A stretch of DNA of 64,000 bases from Anomaloglossus baeobatrachus (GCF_048569485.1 NW_027445218.1:1-64000); one strand, 5' to 3'; positions 1 through 10,174 are shown, numbered from the stretch's first letter. Program-made: numbers and translations. Notes: a model not told the origin generated them from the sequence alone.

Positions 1-190
1 AGCGACAAGCCCTTTTCCAACCCAGATTGCAGGAAGGAAAGAACGACCGGTAACGCGAATGGCCAGGGGGATACTCCTTGTGCAGAGCACCAGGATAAGA
101 AAATCTTCCACGTTCTGTGGTAGATCTTAGCAGACGTGGGCTTCCTAGCCTGTCTCATGGTGGCCACGACCCCTTGGGGTAATCCTGAAG
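1..190 (-). CDS. DIRS A1 tyrosine recombinase, N-terminal part only
   Basis: Start of the YR frame of A1. The visible part corresponds to the N-terminal, core-binding-like portion (compare MRQARKP and KGLSLxSLKGQVSAL in A4). The catalytic half lies beyond the window edge. YR is the enzyme that inserts DIRS circles in place of a DDE integrase. Confidence 0.7.
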
Positions 191-193
191 ACG

Positions 194-2341
194 CTAGGAT
201 CCAGGACTCAATGGCCACACAGTCAGGTTCAGGGCCGCAGAATTCCGATGGAAAAACGGCCCTTGGGACAGTAAGTCTGGACGGTCTGGTAGTGCCCACG
301 GTTGGCCGACCGTGAGATGCCACAGATCCGGGTACCACGACCTCCTCGGCCAGTCTGGGGCGACGAGTATGACGCGGCCGCAATCGGATCTGATCTTGCG
401 TAACACTCTGGGCAAGAGTGCCAGAGGTGGAAACACATAAGGGAGCCGGAACTGCGACCAATCTTGCACTAAGGCGTCTGCCGCCAGAGCTCTTTGATCG
501 CGAGACCGCGCTATGAAGGTCGGGACCTTGTTGTTGTGTCGAGACGCCATTAGGTCGACGTCCGGCACCCCCCAGCGGCGACAGATTTCCTGAAACACGT
601 CCGGGTGAAGGGACCATTCCCCTGCGTCCATACCCTGGCGACTGAGGAAGTCTGCTTCCCAGTTTTCTACGCCAGGGATGTGAACTGCTGATATGGTGGA
701 TGCCCTTTCCTCCACCCACATCAGAATCCGCCTGACTTCCTGGAAGGCTTGCCGACTGCGTGTCCCTCCTTGGTGGTTGATGTATGCCACCGCTGTGGAG
801 TTGTCCGACTGAATTCGGATCTGCTTTCCTTCCAGCCACTGCTGGAAGGCTAATAGGGCAAGATACACTGCCCTGATTTCCAGAACATTGATCTGAAGGG
901 TGGACTCCTGCTGAGTCCACGTCCCTTGAGCCCTGTGGTGGAGAAAAACTGCTCCCCACCCTGACAGACTCGCATCTGTCGTGACCACTGCCCAGGATGG
1001 GGGCAGGAATGATCTTCCCTGTGATAATGAGGTGGGAAGAAGCCACCATTGCAGAGAGTCCTTGGCCGTCTGAGAAAGAGAGACTTTCCTGTCTAGGGAA
1101 GTTGTCTTCCCGTCCCATTGGCGGAGAATGTCCCATTGAAGTGGGCGCAGATGAAACTGTGCAAACGGGACTGCCTCCATTGCTGCCACCATCTTCCCTA
1201 GGAAGTGCATGAGGCGCCTTAAGGGGTGCGACTGACCCTGAAGGAGAGACTGCACCCCTGTCTGTAGTGACCGCTGCTTGTTCAGCGGAAGCTTCACTAT
1301 CGCTGAGAGAGTATGAAACTCCATGCCAAGATACGTTAGTGATTGAGTCGGTGCCAGGTTTGACTTTGAAAAGTTGATGATCCACCCGAAAGTCTGGAGA
1401 GTCTCCAGCGCAACATTCAGGCTGTGTTGGCATGCCTCTTGAGAGGGTGCTTTGACAAGTAGATCGTCTAAGTAAGGGATCACCGAATGTCCCTGAGAAT
1501 GCAAGACTGCTACCACTGCCGCCATGACCTTGGTGAAAACCCGTGGGGCTGTCGCCAGACCAAATGGCAGAGCTACGAACTGGAGATGGTCGTCTCCTAT
1601 CACGAAACGTAGAAAACGTTGGTGCTCTGTAGCAATCGGCACGTGGAGATAAGCATCTTTGATGTCTATTGATGCAAGGAAATCTCCTTGAGACATTGAA
1701 GCAATGACGGAGCGGAGGGATTCCATCCGGAACCGCCTGGCGTTCACATGCTTGTTGAGCAGCTTTAGGTCCAGAACAGGACAAAACGAGCCGTCCTTTT
1801 TTGGGACCACAAAGAGATTGGAGTAAAAACCCTGCCCTTGTTCCTGCTGAGGAACAGGGATCACCACTCCTTCTGCTTTTAGTGAGCACACCGCCTGCAG
1901 AAGGGCATCTGCTCGGTCGGGATGTGGGGAGGTTCTGAAGAACCGAGGCGGAGGACGAGAACTGAACTCTATCCTGTACCCGTGAGACAAAATGTCTGTT
2001 ACCCACCGGTCTTTGACCTGTGGCAGCCAAATGTCGCAAAAGCGGGAGAGCCTGCCACCGACCGAGGATGCGGAGGGATGAGGCCGAAAGTCATGAGGCA
2101 GCCGCCTTGGAAGCGGTCCCTCCGGTTGCTTTCTTGGGGCGTGAGTGAGCCCGCCAGGAATCTGAGCTCCTTTGCTCCTTCTGAGTCCCTTTGGACGAGG
2201 AGAATTGGGTCTTGCCGGAGCCTCGAAAGGACCGAAACCTCGACTGCCACTTCCTCTGTTGAGGTTTGCTTGATCTGGGCTGGGGTAAGGAGGAGTCTTT
2301 ACCCTTGGATTGTTTAATGATTTCAGCCAATTGTTCACCAA
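194..2341 (-). CDS. DIRS A1 reverse transcriptase-RNase H
   Basis: A 715-codon open frame. From the N-terminus: a basic proline-rich leader, then RT with the motifs SIDIKDAYLHVP, LPFGLATAPRVFTKVM and the catalytic YLDDLL box, then RNase H with TTDASLSGWGAVF, QSDNSTAVAYINHQGG and HIPGVENWEADFLSR. Its 5' end overlaps the end of the gag-like frame by about 250 bases, as in A4. RT-RH copies the element RNA into DNA. The domain set and the neighbouring YR frame separate it from LINE RTs and place it in the DIRS group. The length is close to the 719 codons of A4. Confidence 0.92.
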   Translation of the reverse strand: MVNNWLKSLNNPRVKTPPYPSPDQANLNRGSGSRGFGPFEAPARPNSPRPKGLRRSKGAQIPGGLTHAPRKQPEGPLPRRLPHDFRPHPSASSVGGRLSRFCDIWLPQVKDRWVTDILSHGYRIEFSSRPPPRFFRTSPHPDRADALLQAVCSLKAEGVVIPVPQQEQGQGFYSNLFVVPKKDGSFCPVLDLKLLNKHVNARRFRMESLRSVIASMSQGDFLASIDIKDAYLHVPIATEHQRFLRFVIGDDHLQFVALPFGLATAPRVFTKVMAAVVAVLHSQGHSVIPYLDDLLVKAPSQEACQHSLNVALETLQTFGWIINFSKSNLAPTQSLTYLGMEFHTLSAIVKLPLNKQRSLQTGVQSLLQGQSHPLRRLMHFLGKMVAAMEAVPFAQFHLRPLQWDILRQWDGKTTSLDRKVSLSQTAKDSLQWWLLPTSLSQGRSFLPPSWAVVTTDASLSGWGAVFLHHRAQGTWTQQESTLQINVLEIRAVYLALLAFQQWLEGKQIRIQSDNSTAVAYINHQGGTRSRQAFQEVRRILMWVEERASTISAVHIPGVENWEADFLSRQGMDAGEWSLHPDVFQEICRRWGVPDVDLMASRHNNKVPTFIARSRDQRALAADALVQDWSQFRLPYVFPPLALLPRVLRKIRSDCGRVILVAPDWPRRSWYPDLWHLTVGQPWALPDRPDLLSQGPFFHRNSAALNLTVWPLSPGS

Positions 2342-3582
2342 ACAGTCTATCTACAGATAGTGGCAAGCTGGTTAAACATTTTTTGGAAGCAGAATCCGCT
2401 TTCCATTCCTTTAACCACAAGGCTCTGCGCAAAACCACAGAATTGGCAGACGCTATTGAGGTACGGCTTGTAGAGTCCAGGACAGCGTTGATAGCGTAGG
2501 TCGCAAACGCAGACATTTGCGAGGTTAGGGACGCTACTCGCGGCACTGCTGGACGTATGATAGAGTCCACCTGTGCTAGACCAGCTGAAATAGCTTGGAG
2601 TGCCCACACGGCCGCGAATGCTGGAGCAAACGACGCGCCGATAGCTTCATAGACAGACTTTAACCAAAAGGTCCATCTGTCTGTCATTGGCATCTTTAAG
2701 TGAAGCCCCATCCTCCACTGCAACTATGGATCTAGCCGCAAGTCTGGAGATTGGGGGGTCCACCTTTGGACACTGGGTCCAGCGTTTGACCACGTCAGGG
2801 GGAAAGGGATAACGTGTATCCTTAAGACGTTTGGAGAAACGCTTGTCCGGGTAAGCATGGTGTTTCTGGACTGATTCTCTGAAGTCAGCGTGGTCCAGAA
2901 AAGTACTCAGTTTACGCTTGGGATACCTGAAATGGAACTTCTCCTGCTGTGCAGCTGCCTCCTCTGCAGAAGGGGCAGGGGGAGAAATTTCCAATAGACT
3001 ATTGATGGCCGCTATAAGGTCATTTACCACGGCATCACCATCAGGAGTATCCAGATTGAGAGCGGTGTCAGGATTAGACTCCTGATCACCCTCCTCTGTC
3101 TCATCATGTAGAGACTCTTCTCGCTGAGACCCTGATCCGCGTGATGACGTGGAGGGTCTCTCCCAGCGAGCACGCTTAGGCTGCCTGGGACTGTCATCTG
3201 AATCAGAGCCGTCAGGCTGAGATGCCTGGGACCCCCTTGAATCACGGATTAACTCCAAATGAGGGGGACCGGGGAACGTTGCCGCAGCAGTGTCCATGGT
3301 CTGAGTAACTGGCCTGGCCTGCAAGGTCTCTAGTATCTTTGTCATAGTGACAGACATTTTGTCAGCAAAAACTGCAAACTCTGTCCCCGTCACCGGGACA
3401 GGGTTCACCGGCGACTCTGCCTGGGCCACTACCACCATAGACTCCGGCTGACGAAGTGGCACAGGGACCGAGCATTGCACACAATGGGGGTCATTGTAAC
3501 CTGCCGGTAGATCAGCCCCACAAGCGGCACAAGCAGCGCTTACAGCCTGTGTCTTGGCACCCTTGCGTTTTGCGGATGACAT
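2091..3582 (-). pseudogene. DIRS A1 gag-like region
   Basis: Gag-like frame that begins MSSAKRKGAK at 3582. A CxxC...CxxC pair near the N-terminus (CAAC...CVQC) could bind zinc. An acidic, serine-rich middle and a basic tail follow, and the tail overlaps the RT frame. It matches the equivalent frames of A2, A4 and A5. In this family Gag is thought to package the element RNA. It is not in one continuous frame here, so it is a fossil. Confidence 0.75.
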
Positions 3583-4621
3583 GTTGTCGTCTCCTCAGAG
3601 CAAGCTAGGGTATACAGCCAAGAAGCGACCTTACAGTGCAATATATATATACATATATATATGGTATAAAGAAAAAAGGTACACCAAAATAACACTGTGG
3701 CACTAGTGGGGCCAGCACTAAAGTGCTGCTTACCGCCCGCTTAACGCGGGTGTGTGGTCGCCAGAAATCCCTTGTCTGGGTCTCCCAGAGCCTGTGTCCG
3801 TTCTCCAGCCAGACTGCATGTAAGGAATGGCTGCCGGCGTCCTATGGAGAGGGGCGGGCCCTGGGCGTGTGCAGACAAAGAGCGGGAAACCTGCGTCCCC
3901 CTGTGCTCAGTGAGAGGGCTGGAGCATGTAAATAAGGCTCCAGCCCTCGGCGCTGATTAAACGTACAGCGTCTCTCCCTTGCCCTGATTGACAGGGTGGG
4001 GGCGGGAACGAAGCGGAGCTAGGCCGCAGAAGCCGGGGACTAAATTTATAAGCGACGCCGTCGTAAAAGCACGGTCGGCGCTAAGTCCCCGGCGCACTAC
4101 AAGTCGCAGCCGCGCCGCCGCTCCAGGGGCGGCCGGCGCGGCAGTCCCCAACACATAAAATCACTCAGACAAACTGTAGTGACTGTAACCCCAGCGCGCA
4201 GCGCTACTGTCCCCGGCGCACTAGCACGCCCAGCAAGTCTGGAATGTGCACGGCCTGTTTGGGACACAGAGTACCTGAATGTCGCAGGGCCTTGTCCCTG
4301 AACGGTACCCAGCTCCGTATCCAGCAGGTTCCATGGGTCTGTGGATGGAGCCCGGCCTCAGGGCTTGGGGGCCGGTAAGATCCCACTTCCACAGAGCCCC
4401 TCAGGGGGATGGGGAAGGAAAACAGCATGTGGGCTCCAGCCTCCGTACCCACAATGGGTACCTCAACCTTAACAAACACCGCCGACATAAAGTGGGGTGA
4501 GAAGGGAGCATGCTGGGGGCCCTAGTATGGGCCCTCTTTTCTTCCATCCGACATAGTCAGCAGCTGCTGCTGACTAAACAGTGGAGCTATGCGTGGATGT
4601 CTGACCTCCTTCGCACAAAGC
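3583..4621 (-). other. DIRS A1 5' leader with (TA)n
   Basis: Non-coding leader upstream of the gag-like start. It holds a short TA-rich microsatellite at about 3641-3663 and a GC-rich block (roughly 4000-4200) that recurs in A2, A3, A4 and A5. The element promoter probably lies here, but no defined promoter motif can be pointed out. Confidence 0.6.
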
Positions 4622-4767
4622 AGAAAACTGGTGAGCCAGTGATCCCACTGGGGGTGTATAGCCAGAAGGGGAGGGGCCTTACACTTTTTAGTGTAATGCT
4701 TTGTGTGGCCTCCGGAGGCAGTACTATACACCCAATCGTCTGGGTCTCCCAATGGAGCGCCGAAGAA
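4622..4767 (-). repeat. DIRS A1 right (5') inverted terminal repeat
   Basis: Terminal repeat with the family-A signature: a CTCCGGAGG palindrome, a TTACACTTTTTAGTGTAA-like hairpin and ...TGGGTCTCCCAATGGAGCGCCGAAGAA at the tip. It is the inverse complement of the left ends seen in A2-A5. The left end of A1 itself is outside the window. Confidence 0.85.
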
Positions 4768-5400
4768 AGCGATAATATTATTGTCAAAGTTATTTCTGGC
4801 CATAATAACAAGCAGACACAGTTTTCTTTGTATGTAGCTGTAGACGGGTCATGGTTCCTGTGCTGGGAGATGGTAGCCCTGGATTGCAGATTCATGTTTT
4901 TTTATACAGCATATTGACTGCTGGCTTCATGTGTCACTCACTTGGAATAATGCAGAATGCTAACACAACAAGGCAGAGTGATGCTCTGTGCAAAGTTCTT
5001 CTGGGAAACCTCAGATCCTGGTATCTAAACACTGTACAGACCCCCTTCATGGGGATGGTGTATCCTAATAACAGTGGCCTTTTTCCGCAGGATAACGTCG
5101 CTGCCACACTGCAAACCCTGTTCAGGGATGGTTTGATGGAACATGACAAAGATCAAGATCATGACTTGGCCACCATGTTTCCCAGATATTCAGTTGGATT
5201 CAGGATCTGTGCTGGAAAAACAAATTCGAACCATGGAGCACGAACCTCACAACTTACAGGACTTAAGGGTTAGTACTTCTCTGCTTCCATAATGAAAGGT
5301 GAGTGGGGTAGTAGACGTCACATGCGACACCAGCTGGAACATGTAGCCCCATCAGCAGATATCAGTAGACCTGATGTCTCCTGCTCCGCTCTCCTCTTAA

Positions 5401-5920
5401 GGCCGGCTTCACACTTGCGATTAACTCGCATGAGTGCAATGCGAGAAATTCTTGCATTGCACTCGGACCCATGTTAATCAATGAGGCAGCTCCCATCTGC
5501 TATTTTTTTTCTCAGTCCAAATCGGACTGAGAAAAAAAAATAAAATAAAAAAAAAACAAAAACGCAGCATGCTGCGTTTTGTAGAGTTTCTCGCACGAGT
5601 CACTTCAATGCAAGTCTATGGGTGCGAGAAAAAAAACGCATGTCACACGGACGGCACATGGACCATCCTAGTGACATCCGTTTATCACAATAGATTTCTA
5701 GCAAGCTGCAGAGAATAATGTAAATGCTCCTGTACATAACAGTACATGAGTAGCAGCTGCTGAGGGTAAAACCTGATTGCACACTGACAGCACACTGACA
5801 GCACACTGACAGCACACTGACAGCACACTGACAGCACACTGATGAAATGTGAGAAGAAATCGTCCGCCTTTCTGGCATGAGAATCGGACCAATTTTACAC
5901 TCGCAAGTGTGATTCCAGCC
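5401..5920. mobile_element. MITE with TAA target duplication (Harbinger-like)
   Basis: Non-autonomous DNA element. The left end GGCCGGCTTCACACTTGCG is mirrored at the right by CGCAAGTGTGATTCCAGCC. TAA flanks both sides (5398-5400 and 5921-5923), as in PIF/Harbinger insertions. No coding capacity is visible. It contains the 11-bp tandem array at 5780-5842 and sits inside the Tc1 relic. Confidence 0.65.
5780..5842. repeat. 11-bp tandem repeat, about 6 copies
   Basis: Unit CACACTGACAG repeated about six times without spacers, inside the MITE at 5401-5920. A simple minisatellite. Confidence 0.9.
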
Positions 5921-6414
5921 TAATTCAAAACTAAGCAGAGCAGAATTAACCCATCCTGCTCATAATGTCATGGGGTCAGATACCACAGGACGCCATCAGA
6001 GATTTTGAGGAGTCCTTATCTCAACATATCATAGCTGTTTTGACAGCACAAGGAAGCAAAGAAGAGAGGAGATCTCACTAATAGCCATAGGTATGGGTTT
6101 GCTCACTTCTGGCAGATTTGTTGCAGAATTTTCTGACTATCCCTTAATGTAAATGCTGCAAAAATAAATGCACTGCAGGTGAATATACCCTGACAGATCA
6201 ACATATAGATTGCACCAGTGTAATCAGGCCCATGTGTGAAGTTTGCTTTGTTTTCTTCAAGTTGAAAAGACAGCAGCCATGTTTTTCTTATGTTTTATGG
6301 CAACTTTGGGTCTCTCTAACGTTTCACCAAAAATCTTGACGATGTCCAAGTGCATGATGTGCAAGTGCAGCTTCTTTAATGTAACACACATATACAATTG
6401 AATAAAAAATATAT

Positions 6415-6420
6415 TTTATT
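6415..6420 (-). promoter_or_regulatory. Poly(A) signal AATAAA of fastkd1
   Basis: AATAAA on the minus strand (TTTATT on the plus strand), only about 20 bases after the fastkd1 stop codon. A T-rich stretch follows. If used, the 3' UTR is very short. A more distal signal cannot be excluded. Confidence 0.5.
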
Positions 6421-6439
6421 TACAAAGTTGTATGAAACA

Positions 6440-6532
6440 TCACAGCTCACTAGCAAAGATCTTCTTCCTGAGGTAGTTAATCCACGTTTCCTTTGTTCCT
6501 AATTCCATTGAATTCCATTCGAAACTAGGAAT
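6440..6532 (-). CDS. fastkd1: fastkd1 last coding exon (end of RAP domain)
   Basis: Terminal exon, 31 codons including the TGA stop at 6440-6442. The acceptor is TTCTATTTTACAG. It begins in phase 0 with IPSFEWNSMELG and ends ...KKIFASEL. The FEW motif directly after VVQ/IP is typical of the end of a RAP domain, the putative RNA-binding/endonuclease-like fold at the C-terminus of all FASTKD proteins. The sequence resembles the C-terminus of human FASTKD1 as I recall it (FEWNSMALSTKDA...). The phase matches exon 9473-9587 exactly. Confidence 0.88.
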   Translation of the reverse strand: MPSFEWNSMELGTKETWINYLRKKIFASEL

Positions 6533-6835
6533 CTGTAAAATAGAAATAGCACATAACTGTGAGAAATATACTGGTATATACAGTTAGGTCCAGAAATATT
6601 TGGACAGTGACACAATTTTCGCGAGTTGGGCTCTGCATGCCACCACATTGGATTTGAAATGAAATCTCTACAACAGAATTCAAGTGCAGATTGTAACGTT
6701 TAATTTGAAGGTTTGAACAAAAATATCTGATAGAAATTGTAGGAATTGTACACATTTCTTTACAAACACTCCACATTTTAGGAGGTCAAAAGTAATTGGA
6801 CAAATAAACCAAACCCAAACAAAATATTTTTATTT

Positions 6836-7873
6836 TCAATATTTTGTTGCGAATCCTTTGGAGGCAATCACTGCCTTAAGTCTGGAACCCATGGACATCA
6901 CCAAACGCTGGGTTTCCTCCTTCTTAATGCTTTGCCAGGCCTTTACAGCCGCAGCCTTGAGGTCTTGCTTGTTTGTGGGTCTTTCCGTCTTAAGTCTGGA
7001 TTTGAGCAAGTGAAAAGCATGCTCAATTGGGTTAAGATTTGGTGATTGACTTGGCCATTGCAGAATGTTCCACTTTTTTGCACTCATGAACTCCTGGGTA
7101 GCTTTGGCTGTATGCTTGGGGTCATTGTCCATCTGTACTATGAAGCGCCGTCCGATCAACTTTGCGGCATTTGGCTGAATCTGGGCTGAAAGTATATCCC
7201 GGTACACTTCAGAATTCATCCGGCTACTCTTGTCTGCTGTTATGTCATTAATAAACACAAGTGACCCAGTGCCATTGAAAGCCACGCATGACCATGCCAT
7301 CACGTTGCCTCCACCATGTTTTACAGAGGATGTGGTGTGCCTTGGATCATGTGCCGTTCCCTTTCTTCTCCAAACTTTTTTCTTCCCATCATTCTGGTAC
7401 AGGTTGATCTTTGTCTCATCTGTCCATAGAATACTTTTCCAGAACTGAGCTGGCTTCATGAGGTGTTTTTCAGCAAATTTAACTCTGGCCTGTCTATTTT
7501 TGGAATTGATGAATGGTTTGCATCTAGATGTGAACCATTTGTATTTACTTTCATGGAGTCTTCTCTTTACTGTTGACTTAGAGACAGATACACCTACTTC
7601 ACTGAGAGTGTTCTGGACTTCAGTTGATGTTGTGAATGGGTTCTTCTTCACCAAAGAAAGTATGCGGCGATCATCCACCACTGTTGTCATCCGTGGACGC
7701 CCAGGCCTTTTTGAGTTCCCAAGCTCACCAGTCAATTCCTTTTTTCTCAGAATGTACCCGACTGTTGATTTTGCTACTCCAAGCATGTCTGCTATCTCTC
7801 TGATGGATTTTTTCTTTTTTTTCAGCCTCAGGATGTTCTGCTTCACCTCAATTGAGAGTTCCTTAGACCGCAT
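6836..7873 (-). CDS. Tc1/mariner transposase, full-length open frame
   Basis: An open frame of 345 residues, the normal length for Tc1 transposases, which cut the element out and paste it at TA. It has an N-terminal helix-turn-helix (about residues 6-45), a GRPR motif at 58-61 and a second helix-turn-helix (about 66-112). The DDE catalytic domain has D152 (WTDE), D249 (MDNDPKHT) and E284 (NPIEH), giving DD34E spacing with all three residues intact. Position 279 is N where the usual motif reads SPDLNP; the second copy in this window has D. The frame carries no stop, so the copy could still encode enzyme, although its own right terminus is truncated. It lies in the last fastkd1 intron, in the same sense as the gene. 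Confidence 0.93.
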   Translation of the reverse strand: MRSKELSIEVKQNILRLKKKKKSIREIADMLGVAKSTVGYILRKKELTGELGNSKRPGRPRMTTVVDDRRILSLVKKNPFTTSTEVQNTLSEVGVSVSKSTVKRRLHESKYKWFTSRCKPFINSKNRQARVKFAEKHLMKPAQFWKSILWTDETKINLYQNDGKKKVWRRKGTAHDPRHTTSSVKHGGGNVMAWSCVAFNGTGSLVFINDITADKSSRMNSEVYRDILSAQIQPNAAKLIGRRFIVQMDNDPKHTAKATQEFMSAKKWNILQWPSQSPNLNPIEHAFHLLKSRLKTERPTNKQDLKAAAVKAWQSIKKEETQRLVMSMGSRLKAVIASKGFATKY

Positions 7874-8199
7874 GTTGTCTAGTCACAGCAACAGCTTCCA
7901 AATGCAAAACCACACACCTGTAATCAACCCCAGACCTTTTAACTACTTCATTGATTACAGGTTAACGAGGGAGACGTCTTCAGAGTTAATTGCAGCCCTT
8001 AGAGTCCCTTGTCCAATTACTTTTGGTCCCTTGAAAAAGAGGAGGCTATGCATTACAGAGCTATGATTCCTAAACCCTTTCTCCGATTTGGATGTGAAAA
8101 CTCTCATATTGCAGCTGGGAGTGTGCACTTTCAGCCCATATTATATATAGAATTGTATTTCTGAACATGTTTTTGTAAACAGCTAAAATAACAAAACTT

Positions 8200-8739
8200 G
8201 TGTCACTGTCCACACACACCACACACCACATGTGGCACACCACATCCTCTGTAAAACATGGTGGAGGCAACGTGATGGCATGGGCATGCATGGCTTTCAA
8301 TGGCACTGGGTCACTTGTGTTTATTAATGACATAACAGCAGACAAGAGTAGCCGGATGAATTCTGAAGTGTACCGGGATATACTTTCAGCCCAGATTCAG
8401 CCAAATGCCGCAAAGTTGATCGGACGGCGCTTCATAGTACAGATGGACAATGACCCCAAGCATACAGCCAAAGCTACCCAGGAGTTCATGAGTGCAAAAA
8501 AGTGGAACATTCTGCAATGGCCAAGTCAATCACCAGATCTTAACCCAATTGAGCATGCATTTCACTTGCTCAAATCCAGACTTAAGACGGAAAGACCCAC
8601 AAACAAGCAAGACCTGAAGGCTGCGGCTGTAGAGGCCTGGCAAAGCATTAAGAAGGAGGAAACCCAGCGTTTGGTGATGTCCATGGGTTCCAGACTTAAG
8701 GCAGTGATTGCCTTCAAAGGATTCGCAACAAAATATTGA
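8200..8739 (+). pseudogene. Tc1 transposase, C-terminal half, inverted second copy
   Basis: Homology to the transposase at 6836-7873 starts near 8233 at HTTSSVKHGG (residue about 179) and runs to the same C-terminus and stop. About five amino-acid differences separate the two over roughly 165 residues. The second D (MDNDPKHT) and the E (SPDLNPIEH) are kept, but the DNA-binding domains and the first D are missing, so it cannot act alone. The residues before 8233 come from the CA-rich join. Confidence 0.88.
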
Positions 8740-9038
8740 AAATAAAAATATTTTGTTTGGGTTTGGTTTATTTGTCCAATTACTTTTGACCTCCTAAAAT
8801 GTGGAGTGTTTGTAAAGAAATGTGTACAATTCCTACAATTTCTATCAGATATTTTTGTTCAAACCTTCAAATTAAACGTTACAATCTGCACTTGAATTCT
8901 GTTGTAGAGGTTTCATTTCAAATCCAATGTGGTGGCATGCAGAGCCCAACTCGCGAAAATTGTGTCACTGTCCAAATATTTCTGGACCTAACTGTAGACA
9001 TGTGAAATCCTGAGCACAGGTGATAAGTCGTCCTGTAA

Positions 9039-9417
9039 GGCTAAGGACACACGGCGAGTAAAGCGGAGCGAGTGGAATGCGATAAAAAATAAATAAATAA
9101 ATATATAAATAAATAAATAAAATAAAATAAATAAATCCCATTCCACTCGGACCCATGTTACTCTACGGGGCCGCTCCCATAAGCAATTTTTTTTCTCAGC
9201 CCTAATCGGACCGAGAAAACAGTCACAGCATGCTGTGGGTGGAATCCGATTTGCTTTCTCTCGCACCCATATGCAAACGCATACGCATCAGATGACAATG
9301 GAGGAGATGGGAGATTAGTTCCTCCGTCTCCTCCGCAGCTGTGATCTGATCGCAGGATCCGATCACAGTGGTATGACACTCTGCTTACACTACAGTAGTG
9401 CTCGTGTGGCCCCAGCC
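9039..9417. mobile_element. MITE (Harbinger-like termini)
   Basis: Left end GGCTAAGGACACACGGCGAG and right end CTCGTGTGGCCCCAGCC are imperfect inverted repeats. It is flanked by TAA on the left and AAA on the right, probably a decayed TAA duplication. A long (TAAA)n-like stretch lies at about 9085-9135. No coding potential. It lies in the intron before the last fastkd1 exon. Confidence 0.5.
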
Positions 9418-9472
9418 AAATAAGATGATTCATGATATAATATATTAAAGCCCAACTCAAACTGTAACCAAC

Positions 9473-9587
9473 CTGAACTACATAGTACCCCAGGATTTCC
9501 AGATGTCTCTTCTTCATGGCATTTAAGCCTTTGATCTTGGAAGAGTTTCTGCAAAATGCCACTGGATGAAGAAAGTCGATGGCGACT
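9473..9587 (-). CDS. fastkd1: fastkd1 exon, main part of RAP domain
   Basis: 115-base exon with acceptor CTTCTTTTATAG and donor CAG/GTTGGT (weak). It starts in phase 2, completing an R codon with the preceding exon, and ends in phase 0. It encodes VAIDFLHPVAFCRNSSKIKG and then KKRHLEILGYYVVQ, the hallmark core of a RAP domain. FASTKD proteins act on RNA in mitochondria; human FASTKD1 affects the level of certain mitochondrial mRNAs such as ND3. A partial decayed copy of this exon lies at 23503-23541. Confidence 0.92.
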
Positions 9588-9669
9588 CTATAAAAGAAGG
9601 AGGAAATAAGGAGTTAGAGATTAAATTGAATTCTACTAAATATTTTACAAAAAAATCCACATTTGCAAA

Positions 9670-10104
9670 GAAGGGAATTTTGTTTACTTACCGTAAATTC
9701 CTTTTCTTCTAGCTCCTATTGGGAGACCCAGACAATTGGGTGTATAGCTTCTGCCTCCGGAGGCCACACAAAGTATTACACTTTAAAAGTGTAACCCCTC
9801 CCCTCTGCCTATACACCCTCCCGTGCATCACGGGCTCCTCAGTTTTGGTGCAAAAGCAGGAAGGAGGAAACTTATAAATTGGTCTAGGGTAAATTCAATC
9901 CGAAGGATGTTCGGAGAACTGAAGACCATGAACCAAAAGAACAATTCAACATCAACAACATGTGTACACAAAAGAACAACCAGCCCGAAGGGAACAGGGG
10001 CGGGTGCTGGGTCTCCCAATAGGAGCTATAAGAAAAGGAATTTACGGTAAGTAAACAAAATTCCCTTCTTCTTTGTCGCTCCATTGGAAGACCCAGACAA
10101 TTGG
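9670..10104 (-). repeat. A2 left inverted terminal repeat and ICR
   Basis: The left terminus starts GAAGGGAATTTTG and carries a CTCCGGAGG palindrome. The ICR at about 10009-10104 holds, back to back, the complement of the left tip (...CAAAATTCCCTTC) and of the right tip (TTCTTTGTCGCTCC...), as expected for a circle-junction template in DIRS replication. The motif beginning GGGACGTCC follows at 10103. Confidence 0.85.
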
Positions 10105-10174
10105 GACGTCCAAAAGCAGTCCCTGGGTGGGTAAAAGAATACCTCGATAAAAAAGAGCCGAAACGACCCTCCTC

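Larger units (their letters stand above)
1..4767 (-). mobile_element. DIRS-type retrotransposon A1 (family A), 3' part outside window
   Basis: Tyrosine-recombinase retrotransposon read on the minus strand. In order from its 5' end: right terminal repeat (4622-4767), leader, gag-like frame, RT-RNase H frame, and the first part of the YR frame, which runs off the window at base 1. The right end reads ...GCGCCGAAGAA and is followed directly by unrelated DNA beginning AGCGATAATA. It is mostly open with about one or two breaks, so it is fairly young. It lies downstream of fastkd1 in the same sense. The family call rests on protein motifs shared with A2, A4 and A5. Confidence 0.9.
4905..6130 (+). 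pseudogene. Tc1/mariner transposase relic
   Basis: Decayed 3' half of a Tc1-type transposase gene in plus orientation, at 4905-5276 and again from about 5950 to 6130. DNA-level landmarks of a common Tc1 relic are present: CAGGATAACG...GCTGCCACACTGCA (the DNAP region), TGTGCTGGAAAAACAA, CAACTTACAGGACTTAA and CAGATACCACAGGA. Reading frames are broken throughout, so no protein is made. A MITE (5401-5920) and other DNA interrupt it. It lies downstream of the fastkd1 poly(A) signal. Confidence 0.6.
6581..8994. mobile_element. Head-to-head Tc1/mariner composite
   Basis: Both outer ends are the same transposon end: CAGTTAGGTCCAGAAATATT at 6581 and its inverse complement ending CTAACTG at 8994. TA flanks each (6579-6580 and 8995-8996). 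The left unit (6581 to about 8211) is a nearly complete Tc1 element on the minus strand that stops inside its other end, at GTGTCACTGTCC. The right unit (about 8233-8994) is the 3' half of a second copy in inverted orientation. A (CA)-rich join of about 20 bases lies between them. The repeated GTCCAATTACTTTTG motif suggests an IR/DR-type terminus. Confidence 0.85.

Noticed and set aside
4510-4917. Frames at ITR positions (4510-4917, 21662-21934, 35411-35653)
   Set aside because: The same short peptide recurs at every DIRS end because it is the translated terminal repeat; non-coding.
5780-5842. Regular short direct repeats, CRISPR-like at first sight
   Set aside because: The 11-bp units are contiguous with no spacers, inside a MITE in a vertebrate genome; a simple minisatellite.
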